A DNA stretch of 64,000 bases from Bacillota bacterium (GTDB lineage: Bacteria > Bacillota > Clostridia > Lachnospirales > Lachnospiraceae). The stretch lies in assembly GCA_023415635.1 (NCBI GenBank), contig JAEZJV010000061.1:59515-123514 (forward strand). Reading direction: 5' to 3'. This document shows positions 35,787-45,869 of the stretch, in pieces. Positions within the stretch are counted from its first letter, which is position 1, and every line of letters starts with the position of its first letter. Below the pieces are notes generated by a model. The model was not told the origin of the DNA, made no database searches, and was given only the letters and a program-made list of their open reading frames with translations. Made by a program: the position numbers and the translations under genes.

Positions 35787-37580
35787 TTATATTTTATACT
35801 TGCTTAAGTCCTGTTGGAAGTTCTTGATCATTGTATCAAATACGGCAATCTGATTAGTTAATTCATTGATTTGTTCCACATAGATTGCTACATTGGAGCT
35901 TGCTTCCTCAGTAGCTGCCGAATTCTCTTCTGCAATAGCAGCCAAGGTGTGCATGTTATCAAACAGGGATGCAATATTGTCTGCCTCAGTCTTCAACTCC
36001 TTAGATGTCTGAATCATCAGCTCTGAGACCGCCTTTAAATTCTCGTTAGACTGGCTGGAACTCTGTACCGCATTATTCAACTTATAGCTTTCTGTCTCAA
36101 GCACCTTATATTGAACATCAATGTCATTCACAACTCCTCCGATACTTTCCACGAATTCAGTAAGGCTATGATCAATTTTCCCAACTGCATCATTCGTTTC
36201 TATAGAAAGCTTTCTTACCTCTTCTGCTACGACTGCAAAGCCCTTTCCGGAATCTCCCGCACGAGCTGCTTCAATCGATGCGTTTAAAGCCAACAGATTA
36301 ATCTGCTTCGCAATAGAGGATACAATAGAAATAATCTGCATCATACCTTCTGCGCTAAGGCGAAGTTCTTCACTATTCTCACGTATACTGTTAAACTTGT
36401 TGAGCACTGTTTGAATTTCATTCGTAGTATTGTTTACGTTATGGAAGCTTCCTTCCAGGTTCTTCATGGCTGTACCAATCTTGACCTCATTCTCCTGGCT
36501 TTCATTGGATATCCGGGTTACATTGCGAATGCTATCACTAAGAATACTTACGGAATGTTCCGTATCCTCTGCCTGAGTAGTGGCAGCAATAGCAACCTCA
36601 TCCAGCACGCCTGTAATATCATTCGAGGTATCTTGCATGGTTTTTGCAATATCTGTGACCGCGTGATTAAAGTTATACATCTCATCTACAATAGAGTTAA
36701 ATCCGATAAAATCTTTTTGTACACTTTTCTTTACTTCATTGATTTGTTCCATGATACGCTCATACTCGTCCTTGGTTTTTATGGAGAGATACTCAACGAA
36801 ATCATTTGTACTGAGTTTTTCGAGTTCCTTCGCTACAAGACGCTGAGGCTTATGAAGAACCGCTGAGGACGCAAGCGACACAGCCAGAGTAAGGATTGAT
36901 ATCCCAATAACCTCCAGCTTATTCTGAAGCAGAAGTATGGATCCTATTGTAACGAGGATTGTATTGATCAGAGCTGTCTTCAGTGTCAGTTTCTTTACAA
37001 ACCCAAAGGATAACAGCTGATTAATTCTATATTTCTTTGTATATTGAATATCTTTTTCAAAAGTCAACTTTAATTGCAGTTCATTTTGCTTTTCAGCCAG
37101 AGCCTCTACCATAATCTTTTCTTGAAACTGATGCGCTACTCCATTGATCAGTCCATAAAGATAATGGTACATACTGCGTTTTGATCGATAGGTAAATATT
37201 ATTTCACGAGTAGAAATTGGTTCAATATCAAGAATAGGCGGGGTTGCTCCACGAAATCTTTTCATAACAATAAGATGAACATCATTCATCGATTTTAGAA
37301 ACTGATAGGCAGACTCATGACGGAAAAATCCGGGATAGATCTTACTGAAGGTATTGATATTCTGCTCCCCCATAACTTTCCATATTTCCTCATGGGTTTT
37401 ACCCAGAAGTGCTCCTACCTGATCTACAATTCCTAATGCAACCTTATCATCCACATCATCCAGCGGTGAAAATAGTACATCTGTATGCAAATTATTCTTT
37501 TTTAATGCCTGGTCAACGATATCCTTTCCATATAGTTTCCTACATGATTCTATCCATGATGATACAACTGTTCCTTTCAT
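35787..37580 (-). CDS. H-NOX heme sensor fused to methyl-accepting chemotaxis protein
   Basis: 597 residues. Residues 1-185 form an H-NOX (HNOB) heme domain whose numbering matches the well-studied Thermoanaerobacter tengcongensis protein: heme ligand His102, Pro115, YxSxR at Tyr131-Ser133-Arg135, and the distal pocket Trp9, Asn74 and Tyr140. Tyr140 stabilises bound O2 in that family, while NO-only members lack it. Two adjacent membrane spans (about 210-255) and an MCP signalling domain (to 597) with the conserved tip AVVAEEVRKLSIETN follow. It should signal gas binding to CheA and steer cells, probably away from oxygen. AGGAGG precedes ATG. No che genes are adjacent. Confidence 0.94.
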   Translation of the reverse strand: MKGTVVSSWIESCRKLYGKDIVDQALKKNNLHTDVLFSPLDDVDDKVALGIVDQVGALLGKTHEEIWKVMGEQNINTFSKIYPGFFRHESAYQFLKSMNDVHLIVMKRFRGATPPILDIEPISTREIIFTYRSKRSMYHYLYGLINGVAHQFQEKIMVEALAEKQNELQLKLTFEKDIQYTKKYRINQLLSFGFVKKLTLKTALINTILVTIGSILLLQNKLEVIGISILTLAVSLASSAVLHKPQRLVAKELEKLSTNDFVEYLSIKTKDEYERIMEQINEVKKSVQKDFIGFNSIVDEMYNFNHAVTDIAKTMQDTSNDITGVLDEVAIAATTQAEDTEHSVSILSDSIRNVTRISNESQENEVKIGTAMKNLEGSFHNVNNTTNEIQTVLNKFNSIRENSEELRLSAEGMMQIISIVSSIAKQINLLALNASIEAARAGDSGKGFAVVAEEVRKLSIETNDAVGKIDHSLTEFVESIGGVVNDIDVQYKVLETESYKLNNAVQSSSQSNENLKAVSELMIQTSKELKTEADNIASLFDNMHTLAAIAEENSAATEEASSNVAIYVEQINELTNQIAVFDTMIKNFQQDLSKYKI

Positions 37581-37901
37581 TTCAATCCTCCTTAGAAGTA
37601 TGTTATGAATCCTGCTAATAATTGTACTGCTCCGTTCTTCCTCTTACAGTCTATTTATCCGATAATATTGCTAATTATATAGCTCTATTAGAATAATATG
37701 TCCCGGCTCCTTTCCTCTGTGATCTTCCATCATGTTAGCCATTTTATGTAAAATGTTGATATCAGTAATTATTATTATGATACACCATCTTAGCAAAAAA
37801 AACCAGAGAAATTTTTATGAATAAAACTGTATTATTGACAAGACCTTACTCCTTCTATATACGGATTTTCGTTTCTGAACAAATCGCTATCTCATACAGC
37901 A
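37581..37901. other. Intergenic region upstream of the H-NOX receptor
   Basis: 321 AT-rich bases between two signalling genes on the same strand. A small GCTA/TAGC inverted repeat (around 37668-37684) is present. I see no convincing sigma-A promoter reading toward the receptor, no gene and no clear terminator for the GGDEF-EAL gene. Confidence 0.4.
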
Positions 37902-40457
37902 TTAGCCGCGGGCAGTTTGCTTTATCATCTGAATAATGGCGTCCTCCGTCTTCGGTCTGCAGAAATAATAGCCCTGTATCTTGTCACAATCATTCTTCAT
38001 CAGATAGTCAAGCTGATGCTTAACCTCCACTCCTTCCGCGATAACGCACATTCCCAGATCCTTACCCATAGAAATAATATTTCTGACAAAATCGTCTTCA
38101 TTCTGATCGGAAATGAAATCGATAAAGGATTTATCAATCTTCATTGTAGTGATCGGCAGTTGCTTGAGGTAGCTTAAGGACGAGTACCCTTTTCCAAAAT
38201 CATCCAATGCAATCCTGACATCATTATCCCGTAGCTTTTGCAGCTTGGCTTTGATATGCTCAAAGGATTCCACTAAAATCGATTCCGTGATCTCCAGCTC
38301 AAGAAGCCTCGGATTAATCTGAAAGCTACTAATCATATTCATAACTTTATCTACAAAGTCATCCTGAAGAAGCTGTAGGATTGAAATATTTACAGACATT
38401 CCAAGCTCTGTACAGCCTATTTTTTCGAGCTTCTTCACAAATATACAAGCATTTTGCAGCACCCAATCTCCTAAAGGGATAATAAAGTGGGTGTCCTCAG
38501 CAACACTGACAAACTTTAGGGTGGGTACCTGCCCCAAATCCGGACTATTCCATCTCAGCAAGGCTTCCAATCCAGTGATGCGATTGGTTCTTAAGTCCAG
38601 CTGAGGTTGGTAATATAATTCAAATTCATTATAGTCCAATGCCTTTTTCATATACTTTTCAATAGATACCTTTTCTGTAAAGGCCTCGTTCATTTCCTTA
38701 TTATATAATACATAGCTTTTTTTCCCAGCCTCTTTTGCCTTATACATGGCGATATCCGCGTATTTTAATAATTCCTCCAAATCCATGCCATGATAAGGAT
38801 ACAAGGCTATTCCGATACTGAAACTGATATGGAGATTACTTTGGTAATCAAAATCCTTATAAAATTCGGACAACAGATGAACCGCAAGCTGCTCAGCCTG
38901 CTTCACATCATCAAGATGCTCATATATAATAACGAACTCATCTCCGCTTAACCGGTAGAGAGAACAGTTATCATACAGCAGGTCCTTTATGGTTTCACTC
39001 ACATCTACGATTAATTTATCTCCAAAGGCATGCCCAAGAGTATCATTTATATATTTAAAATTATCGATATCAATAAATAATAATGCAGAGGCTCCCTTTT
39101 CCAGAGTAAAAATATCCTTTGCCCTATCAAAAAGCGAAATTTTATTAGGAAGTCCGGTCATAGAATCATGATATGCCAGATACGTTAATCTTTCATCACT
39201 TTTCTTGATTCTCTCATTGATGGAGATAATCTCCTTGTAACGATGCATCAATTCCTCATCAGTAGCCACCAATTCTTCATTTAACTGCGTCAGCTCCTCA
39301 TTGTTGACTGACAGAGTCTGTTTCATTTTTCTCAGTTTACGATTATAGAAGATTAGAATGCTGGTAAAACTGATAAGCAGGAAAAAAACAGCCATAACAC
39401 CGTTTACCAGCGTCTTATACGTCTCATAAAAGGAAAAGGGTTCATTAATGATGGCGCTCCCTTTAGGTAGCAGCTTTCTGCTGATTTGAAAACGCTCTAG
39501 CAGATTATAATCAAAAACAGTATGGGTGCAGTCCGGACTCTGTACAGCGATACTGTCAGGATCAGTTCCCTCCAGTATACTAATTACCAGCTTACCGGCA
39601 TTCTCTCCCTGAAGCCGTCCACTCACTAAGGTTCCACCGACAATACCCTGATTCAGTCCAAAGTCATACAAACCATATACCGGAACATTGCTGGCTTTAC
39701 ATACCTCTCTGATCGCATAGTCCATGGCCACTATATTATTATGTACATCACTGTAATAGGTAGAAAAAAGAATGATACCGTCATCTTTTACCTGACCGGC
39801 TCTCTCAATTAAAGTCTTAAAGGATAAGTCATTCCAGGATATCATCTCCAGCTTCGGATCAAAGGCCTTTATAGAGCTTGTTACCATCTGACCGGTAGAT
39901 ATACCACTCTCAGAGTTATCATGTATGATATAAATCTTTTTGATTTGAGGATTAAGCGAAACAGCAAATTCCAGTGTCTTAGTCGGATTTACCTCTTCTA
40001 TTACCCCTGTAACCCTGTCATAGCCTTGTATGATTGTCTGGACACCCTCTTTATTGACCCCACAGAAAACGATAGGAGCATCAGAAAAAAACTCCTCCCT
40101 GTATTGAAGTGCAAATTTAAGTGCAGCATCGTCCGTCGTAACAATGATATCAAGTTTTTGGTTTGTGTACTTATATTTATAGTAATCATACAGCTTAGAC
40201 CAATTATGCTCTGAAGCATAATTTTTCCAATCCATATATTCAACATAAAAGGATACATTCTTACCGGCTTCTTTGACTTTGCTTATAATACCTTCCGTCT
40301 CCTCTGCCGTCCAGATCATTCCCTGATGGTAGGAATTCAAAATAAGAATTTGATTTTCACTATGCTCCTGCGCATAAGTAGGATGAGGCATCATAAAAAA
40401 CAGTACAAATTCTATAGATAAGGCTAAAATAATTTGTCTTTTCCTCTTCGTTAACAT
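37902..40457 (-). CDS. GGDEF-EAL protein with binding-protein-like sensor
   Basis: About 851 residues. Signal/anchor helix (about 8-28), an extracytoplasmic domain (about 35-340) resembling ABC_sub_bind receptors, a membrane span near 360-380, a coiled linker, then GGDEF and EAL domains. The cyclase signature is SGDEF (RLSGDEFVII) and no RxxD inhibitory site precedes it. The EAL half keeps LEALLRW, ITES, LDDFGKGYSSL, KIDKSF, AEGVE and QGYYFCRP, so phosphodiesterase activity is likely. GAAAGGAG precedes ATG 40457; the frame extends to 40496. A small molecule bound outside would modulate c-di-GMP. It lies next to the H-NOX receptor, joining two motility inputs. Confidence 0.93.
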   Translation of the reverse strand: MLTKRKRQIILALSIEFVLFFMMPHPTYAQEHSENQILILNSYHQGMIWTAEETEGIISKVKEAGKNVSFYVEYMDWKNYASEHNWSKLYDYYKYKYTNQKLDIIVTTDDAALKFALQYREEFFSDAPIVFCGVNKEGVQTIIQGYDRVTGVIEEVNPTKTLEFAVSLNPQIKKIYIIHDNSESGISTGQMVTSSIKAFDPKLEMISWNDLSFKTLIERAGQVKDDGIILFSTYYSDVHNNIVAMDYAIREVCKASNVPVYGLYDFGLNQGIVGGTLVSGRLQGENAGKLVISILEGTDPDSIAVQSPDCTHTVFDYNLLERFQISRKLLPKGSAIINEPFSFYETYKTLVNGVMAVFFLLISFTSILIFYNRKLRKMKQTLSVNNEELTQLNEELVATDEELMHRYKEIISINERIKKSDERLTYLAYHDSMTGLPNKISLFDRAKDIFTLEKGASALLFIDIDNFKYINDTLGHAFGDKLIVDVSETIKDLLYDNCSLYRLSGDEFVIIYEHLDDVKQAEQLAVHLLSEFYKDFDYQSNLHISFSIGIALYPYHGMDLEELLKYADIAMYKAKEAGKKSYVLYNKEMNEAFTEKVSIEKYMKKALDYNEFELYYQPQLDLRTNRITGLEALLRWNSPDLGQVPTLKFVSVAEDTHFIIPLGDWVLQNACIFVKKLEKIGCTELGMSVNISILQLLQDDFVDKVMNMISSFQINPRLLELEITESILVESFEHIKAKLQKLRDNDVRIALDDFGKGYSSLSYLKQLPITTMKIDKSFIDFISDQNEDDFVRNIISMGKDLGMCVIAEGVEVKHQLDYLMKNDCDKIQGYYFCRPKTEDAIIQMIKQTARG

Positions 40458-40595
40458 TCTGCTCCTTTCAGTTCCTGCATCAGTACTTTTTCGCATAGAT
40501 TAAACATTTTTCATTCGTTCAAATAATACTTGTATATATCTTACTATTTTTACATACATTTTTCAACACTTATGTTTAGTATTCGACATTGTAAT

Positions 40596-40640
40596 AAAAA
40601 AAATCCTCATAGGCTTTACCTGTCAGCAAGTCCTATGAGG
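40596..40640 (-). terminator. Terminator of the arabinose operon
   Basis: 9-bp stem CCTCATAGG / CCTATGAGG followed by an eight-T tract on the minus strand, 40 bases after araB. Confidence 0.9.
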
Positions 40641-40681
40641 AAATTCAAGTATATTTAGTATTTCTATCTGTCTGCTCATTC

Positions 40682-42286
40682 TTACAGATGATCTACAGCT
40701 GCCCTTTCAATAGCGAGTCCCTTCCTGTAACGCTTCATGAAGGTCTCAAAGCCTTCTACGTCCTGAGGATCCGGAGCTATTGCAGAACCTGACTTATCTG
40801 AGAATACTCTATGCTTTAAGTAATCCTCCAAAGCCTCACCCTTCTCTTTGCGGAGCATATAGGCTGCCAGCAGCGCGATTCCCCAGGCTCCTCCCTCTCC
40901 TGCTGTCTCCATGACGGAAACCGGAACATTAATCGCCGCAGCCATGATCTTCTGTCCGACACCTTTGGTCTTGAATAAGCCACCATGGCCAAGGATTTCA
41001 TCCAATTCCACACCTTCATGCTTTAGAAGAATATCCAGACCGATCTTCAGCGCACCAAGGGAGGTGAATAAATTCACGCGCATAAAATTGGCAAGGTTAA
41101 ATCTGCTCTCCGGTGTGCGTATAAATATCGGACGGCCTTCTTCAAAGCCGGTGATATGTTCTCCGGATAGATATCCATAAGCGAGAAGTCCACCACAATC
41201 AGGATCTCCCAAAAGAGCCTGCTGATATAAGATGCCATAAAGCTTATTTGCATCCGCCTCAACTCCCAAAGTCTTGGCAAACTCATCGAATAAGCCGACC
41301 CAAGCGTTTAAATCAGAGGAACAGTTATTGGAGTGTGCCATAGCCACCAGATCACCTGCAGGGGTTGTGACAAGATCAATCTCGGGATATACCTTGGATA
41401 ATTCTTTTTCCAGGACAATCATAGCGAAAACCGAGGTTCCGGCAGATACATTTCCGGTTCGTCTGGCCACACTGTTTGTGGCTGCCATTCCGGTTCCTGC
41501 ATCACCTTCCGCAGGGCAGAGAGGGATTCCGGCCTTTAACTCTCCCGTTATATCTAAAAGCTTTGCTCCTTCCTCAGTAAGTACACCTGCACTTTCTCCT
41601 GCGGTCAGAACCTCCGGCATAATCTCCTCCAATTTCCAGGGATAGTTACCGGACGAAATCAATCCGTTAAAATGTTCCATCATATTCTGGTTAAATTTCT
41701 TTGTGGCGATATCAATCGGAAACATACCGGATGCATCACCAACTCCCAGAACCTTATTTCCTGTCAATCTCCAATGAATATATCCTGCCAGCGTTGTCAT
41801 AAAGCGTATATCGGTAACATGCTCCTCCTGACTCAAGATCGCCTGGTACAGATGTGCAATACTCCATCTTTGAGGAATATGATATCTAAAGTGTTCTGTT
41901 AAAGCCTCGGATGCCTGTTCCGTGATATTGTTACGCCAGGTCCTGAACGGTACCAGGAGCTTATCCTCCTTATCAAAAACCATATACCCATGCATCATGG
42001 CCGAGAAGCCGATTGCTCCGATGGTCTGCAGGGTGATACCGTATTGCTGCTTCACATCGGCGGCCATTTTCGCATAACAATCCTGTAGCCCTTTCCAGAT
42101 ATCCTCCAGACTGTAGGTCCAGAGGTTATTGATATAGCTGTTCTCCCAGTCATGGCTTCCAGAGGCAATCGGTGCATGGTCCTCACCGATCAGTACCGCT
42201 TTGATTCTGGTGGACCCAAATTCAATTCCAAGGACAGTTTTTCCGCTTTGGATTGCATTTTTGATATCATTTGCCGTATCACTCAT
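40682..42286 (-). CDS. araB: FGGY carbohydrate kinase, probable L-ribulokinase
   Basis: 534-residue FGGY-family sugar kinase. ATP-site motif GIEFGSTRIKAVLIG at the N-terminus, GYIHWRLTGNKVLGVGDASGMFPID near 185, GNVSAGTSVFAMIV near 285, and the C-terminal GEGGAWGIALLAAY. By position, last in an araA-araD-araB operon, it should phosphorylate L-ribulose. By sequence alone it could be called xylulokinase-like; this family is used as ribulokinase in clostridia. TGGAGGT selects ATG 42286 over 42301. Confidence 0.87.
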   Translation of the reverse strand: MSDTANDIKNAIQSGKTVLGIEFGSTRIKAVLIGEDHAPIASGSHDWENSYINNLWTYSLEDIWKGLQDCYAKMAADVKQQYGITLQTIGAIGFSAMMHGYMVFDKEDKLLVPFRTWRNNITEQASEALTEHFRYHIPQRWSIAHLYQAILSQEEHVTDIRFMTTLAGYIHWRLTGNKVLGVGDASGMFPIDIATKKFNQNMMEHFNGLISSGNYPWKLEEIMPEVLTAGESAGVLTEEGAKLLDITGELKAGIPLCPAEGDAGTGMAATNSVARRTGNVSAGTSVFAMIVLEKELSKVYPEIDLVTTPAGDLVAMAHSNNCSSDLNAWVGLFDEFAKTLGVEADANKLYGILYQQALLGDPDCGGLLAYGYLSGEHITGFEEGRPIFIRTPESRFNLANFMRVNLFTSLGALKIGLDILLKHEGVELDEILGHGGLFKTKGVGQKIMAAAINVPVSVMETAGEGGAWGIALLAAYMLRKEKGEALEDYLKHRVFSDKSGSAIAPDPQDVEGFETFMKRYRKGLAIERAAVDHL

Positions 42287-42327
42287 GTATTTAACCTCCA
42301 TTATATGAACTATTTGCCCTGTATCCG

Positions 42328-43023
42328 TTAGTTCTGTCCGTAATATGCATTCTCACCATGCTTACGTAGATAATGCTTATCTGAGATTGCCTGCGGTGCC
42401 GGGCTGATTTCCCGATTAATCAGCTCCGAATAGCAGGCCATCTTGGCTACTTCCTCTAAAACCACCGCATTATGAACAGCTTCCTTGGCATCCTTTCCCC
42501 AGGTAAACGGACCATGATTGGTGCAGAGAATTCCGGGCATACTTTTCGGGGTTAAGTTTAGCTTTATCAGCGTTTCGATAATCACTAAACCTGTATTCTT
42601 CTCATACTCTTCGTCAATCTCTTCTCTGGTCAGGCTTCTGGCACAAGGAATCGAACCGTAAAAATAATCTGCATGGGTGGTGCCATATAAGGGTATACTT
42701 CTTCCGGCCTGTGCCCATGAGGTAGCCCAAGTGGAATGGGTATGAACGATTCCGCCCAGTTCAGGATATTTCTTATATAATTCAAGATGAGTCGCGGTGT
42801 CTGAGGAAGGCTTGTAGCATCCTTCAATCCGATTACCTGATAAATCAACCACTACCATATCCTCAGGCTTCATATGCTCATATTCCACTCCGCTGGGCTT
42901 GATCACTATATAACCGCTTTCCCTGTCAATACCGCTTACATTTCCCCAGGTATAGGTTACCAACCCCCGTCTGGGAAGCTCCATATTCGCCTGAAATACT
43001 ATTTCCTTTAACTGTTCCAACAT
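42328..43023 (-). CDS. araD: L-ribulose-5-phosphate 4-epimerase
   Basis: 231 residues, the exact usual length. Class II aldolase fold: GNVSGID near 30, metal His pair in HTHSTWATSWAQAG near 95, and the C-terminal third metal His in the segment NHGPFTWG. Converts L-ribulose 5-phosphate to D-xylulose 5-phosphate. Open frame reaches 43104, overlapping araA; GAATGGAG precedes ATG 43023 (MLEQLKEIVF), 16 bases after the araA stop. Confidence 0.96.
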   Translation of the reverse strand: MLEQLKEIVFQANMELPRRGLVTYTWGNVSGIDRESGYIVIKPSGVEYEHMKPEDMVVVDLSGNRIEGCYKPSSDTATHLELYKKYPELGGIVHTHSTWATSWAQAGRSIPLYGTTHADYFYGSIPCARSLTREEIDEEYEKNTGLVIIETLIKLNLTPKSMPGILCTNHGPFTWGKDAKEAVHNAVVLEEVAKMACYSELINREISPAPQAISDKHYLRKHGENAYYGQN

Positions 43024-43039
43024 AATATGATCTCCATTC

Positions 43040-44533
43040 CTAGTAAGTAAGAGCATTCCATCGAAGTTCATTTTTAAAGCTTCTGATGGAAGTATTCTTA
43101 TCAATTAAGACAGCTTCTATGCCCATAGCCGCAGCCCAATCACACATCTGCTCGGCAGTGAGATCATAGGAAAATGCGGTATGATGGGCTCCGCCAGCCA
43201 AAATCCAGGCCTCTGCACCCGTCGCAAGATTGGGCTCCGGACGCCAGAAAGCAGATGCTACAGGAAGCTTAGGCATCGGAGTATTCTGTGGCAGACACTC
43301 TACCTCATTGACAATCAGGCGGAAACGATTGCCCAGATCTATCAAGGAGGTAGCTACCCCCCTGCCTGCCTTCGAAGTAAATACAAGACGCGCTGGATCT
43401 TCTCTATTCCCCATGGATAACGGGGATACCTTCATTCCGATTTTGCCTTCAGCGATTGAAGGACAAACCTCAAGCATATGCGCCTGCAGAATCCCCTCCT
43501 GTCCTGGTACCAGATGATAGGTGTAATCCTCCATAAAGGAAGTACCCCTTGCATTTTTGATATCCTGAGTCATCAGCTTCATCAGACGTACCATGGCGGC
43601 AGTCTTCCAATCTCCTTCTCCGCCGAAGCCGTAGCCCTTTTCCATCAGTCTCTGGATCGCAAGTCCGGGAAGCTGCTTCAGTCCGGAAAGCACTTCAAAA
43701 TTGGTAACTATTGCATGATAATTCTTTTCGGTCAGGAATTTTTCAAAGCCAAGCTCAATTCCGGCCTGAACAGCGACATGTTCTCTAAATTCCTTCTCAT
43801 CCCTGCCCTCTGTCAATATTTCATAGGTTGCATAATATTCTTCCACCAAGGAATTGATTTCTCCCTGTGGTACCTGTTGAACATATTCTGCGATATCCGT
43901 GATATTATAGGCATCGATTTCCCATCCGAATTTAATCTGGGCTTCTACTTTGTCGCCCTCAGTAACTGCAACATTACGCATATTATCACCGACACGCAAT
44001 ACTCTCAGATGGCTGCTTTCAATAATTCCGACTGCTGTAATCATCCAGTCCGCGAGTCTTTTCTGAACAGTCTCATCCTCCCAGAAACCAACTACAACCT
44101 TTCTCTCAATTCCCATACGGCTTACGATATGGCCGAATTCCCTGTCCCCGTGGGCGGATTGATTGGTATTCATGAAATCCATGTCAATGGAATTATAGGG
44201 TATTTCTCTGTTAAACTGTGTATGCAGATGCAGCAGAGGCTTTCTAAATTCCTGAAGTCCTAAAATCCAGGATTTTGCAGGGGAAAAGGTATGCATCCAG
44301 GTGATGACACCCGCACAGTTCTCATCCTGATTCGAAGCATTAAACAACCTTCTGATGGATTCATTATCAATCAGCGTCGGTTTCCAAATCACTTCAAAGG
44401 GTAGGAGACCCGATTTATTTAATCCATCCACTATAATTCTTGAATGCTTGGCAACGACCTCTAAGCATTCCTCACCATACAATGCCTGTGACCCGGTTGC
44501 AAACCAAAATTGATATTTCTTCTTCTCCAGCAT
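43040..44533 (-). CDS. araA: L-arabinose isomerase
   Basis: Isomerises L-arabinose to L-ribulose, with a Mn-dependent fucose-isomerase-like fold. 497 residues. Motifs include WMHTFSPAKSWI, HLHTQFNREIPY, GDNMRNVAVTEGDKVEAQ and the acidic/His ligands in GEGDWKTAA and HMLEVCPS. AAGGAGG precedes ATG by 9 bases. First structural gene of the arabinose operon, served by the promoter at 44587-44615. Confidence 0.97.
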   Translation of the reverse strand: MLEKKKYQFWFATGSQALYGEECLEVVAKHSRIIVDGLNKSGLLPFEVIWKPTLIDNESIRRLFNASNQDENCAGVITWMHTFSPAKSWILGLQEFRKPLLHLHTQFNREIPYNSIDMDFMNTNQSAHGDREFGHIVSRMGIERKVVVGFWEDETVQKRLADWMITAVGIIESSHLRVLRVGDNMRNVAVTEGDKVEAQIKFGWEIDAYNITDIAEYVQQVPQGEINSLVEEYYATYEILTEGRDEKEFREHVAVQAGIELGFEKFLTEKNYHAIVTNFEVLSGLKQLPGLAIQRLMEKGYGFGGEGDWKTAAMVRLMKLMTQDIKNARGTSFMEDYTYHLVPGQEGILQAHMLEVCPSIAEGKIGMKVSPLSMGNREDPARLVFTSKAGRGVATSLIDLGNRFRLIVNEVECLPQNTPMPKLPVASAFWRPEPNLATGAEAWILAGGAHHTAFSYDLTAEQMCDWAAAMGIEAVLIDKNTSIRSFKNELRWNALTY

Positions 44534-44586
44534 AGCTTTTTACCTCCTTAGATTAATATAAAAGCAGAATGATAGTCTCAGTCACT

Positions 44587-44615
44587 ATTGTAAAGGTTTC
44601 TATGGCTGCATACAA
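44587..44615 (-). promoter_or_regulatory. Promoter of the arabinose operon
   Basis: TTGTAT, 17-bp spacer, TACAAT, 50 bases before araA. Upstream lies CTACTAGTAG (44656-44665) followed by a T-run on the minus strand, which could end the regulator gene transcript or serve as operator. Confidence 0.6.
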
Positions 44616-44675
44616 TTGCGGCTTCCTACTGCTTGTTCAAAAAAGTTACCTAATCCTACTAGTAGCAAGTAAAAG

Positions 44676-45719
44676 CTATTTGAATTTTCGCATTTTAGAC
44701 GGAGTCATACCGAACTTCTCCAGGAAGATCTTATAAAAATATCCCTTGTTCTGATAACCAACCGCTACAGCTACCTCATCAACCGTCATATCGGTCGATA
44801 AAAGCAGCTGTCTTGCATTCTTAAGACGGATATCCTGAACATATTGCAGATAGGTCATCCCAAGCTTCTCCTTCAGAATGCGGCTATAATAATCTTCATT
44901 AAAATGAAATCTTGAAACCAGCTCTCTGACAGTCACCCATGCATAGTTTTCCTCAATGTATCTGGAGATTTCTTCATAAACCAGCCAATTCATCTTCTTC
45001 CGCTGCTCATGGGAGAGGCTGAATTCATACATAGTGCTGATATAATGCAATATCCTTATAATCAACCCCTTGCAGATGTATTTTGAAGCCACATCATTTT
45101 GCTGTAATTCCTTTAGTAGCATGAGCAGCTGCTCCTCCAGTACATGATCCTCCGGTTTTTTCGGTCTAAAGTGCAGAAACTGCCGAATATCCTTCTGTTT
45201 CATCAGGGCTGTGCGGAGAAAGCCTAAAAGATTCTCCTCTCCAATGTTCTTAACCATTACCTGATCAAAACTCTCATTTGCCAAGCCAATAAAAAGAATC
45301 ATGCTGTTCCCGTCCGCAAGAAAATCCTGATGTGGACAATTTCTGTCTATCAGGCAGAGCTCCCCCTGCTTGAACAGGATATCCTTCCCCATAATCCGTT
45401 GTTTGAATTCACCCTGTATAATATAAGCAAGTTCAATATAATCATGGGTATGGTACTGAGTCCTGCTATTGGGGGTATATTCACATTGGTAGGTATACGG
45501 CTGATGGTCGGACTGTATCGCTGCACATAATCTACCACCTTCCTTAAGAATCCAGCACAGGATAAAGATACCATTCTTCTCAGAGGTAGGAAAGGTCTTA
45601 ACATCGATATGATCAATGGCATATTCCGGGCACATAATCCTCCTGCCAAGCTCTTCATCTGTGATCAAAGTTCTTGCCGTGTTCCTTGTCAATTCCTCAC
45701 AATAGCTTTTCAATTTCAT
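44676..45719 (-). CDS. AraC-family regulator with cupin domain, probable arabinose regulator
   Basis: 347 residues: N-terminal region (1-75), cupin ligand-binding domain (about 75-160) with YHTHDYIELAYIIQGEF, helical linker, and C-terminal AraC DNA-binding domain (about 245-347), containing EDYYSRILKEKLGMTYLQY and GYQNKGYFYKIFLEKFGMTP (partial motifs). Immediately upstream of araA on the same strand, it is the obvious candidate for controlling the operon. TAGGAGA precedes ATG. Its own promoter carries two GACGAAA direct repeats. Confidence 0.88.
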   Translation of the reverse strand: MKLKSYCEELTRNTARTLITDEELGRRIMCPEYAIDHIDVKTFPTSEKNGIFILCWILKEGGRLCAAIQSDHQPYTYQCEYTPNSRTQYHTHDYIELAYIIQGEFKQRIMGKDILFKQGELCLIDRNCPHQDFLADGNSMILFIGLANESFDQVMVKNIGEENLLGFLRTALMKQKDIRQFLHFRPKKPEDHVLEEQLLMLLKELQQNDVASKYICKGLIIRILHYISTMYEFSLSHEQRKKMNWLVYEEISRYIEENYAWVTVRELVSRFHFNEDYYSRILKEKLGMTYLQYVQDIRLKNARQLLLSTDMTVDEVAVAVGYQNKGYFYKIFLEKFGMTPSKMRKFK

Positions 45720-45829
45720 GATTTCTCCTATATCTGCTCATGGTTAATTCAGCTTCAAATCCAATACCTGTAAATCAGATCTCAGGCTGCCGCCACAGAA
45801 GAAAATAGCACAATCTCTTCCATAGCCTA

Positions 45830-45858
45830 AGTATACCTCTTCTAGCACTTCTGGTCAA
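45830..45858 (-). promoter_or_regulatory. Promoter of the arabinose-locus AraC regulator
   Basis: TTGACC, 17-bp spacer, TATACT reading toward the regulator gene. Leader of about 105 bases. Confidence 0.65.
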
Positions 45859-45869
45859 TTCCTCCACTG

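Noticed and set aside
43478..44263. 261-codon plus-strand frame inside araA
   Set aside because: Antisense shadow of the isomerase gene, which has all its motifs on the other strand.
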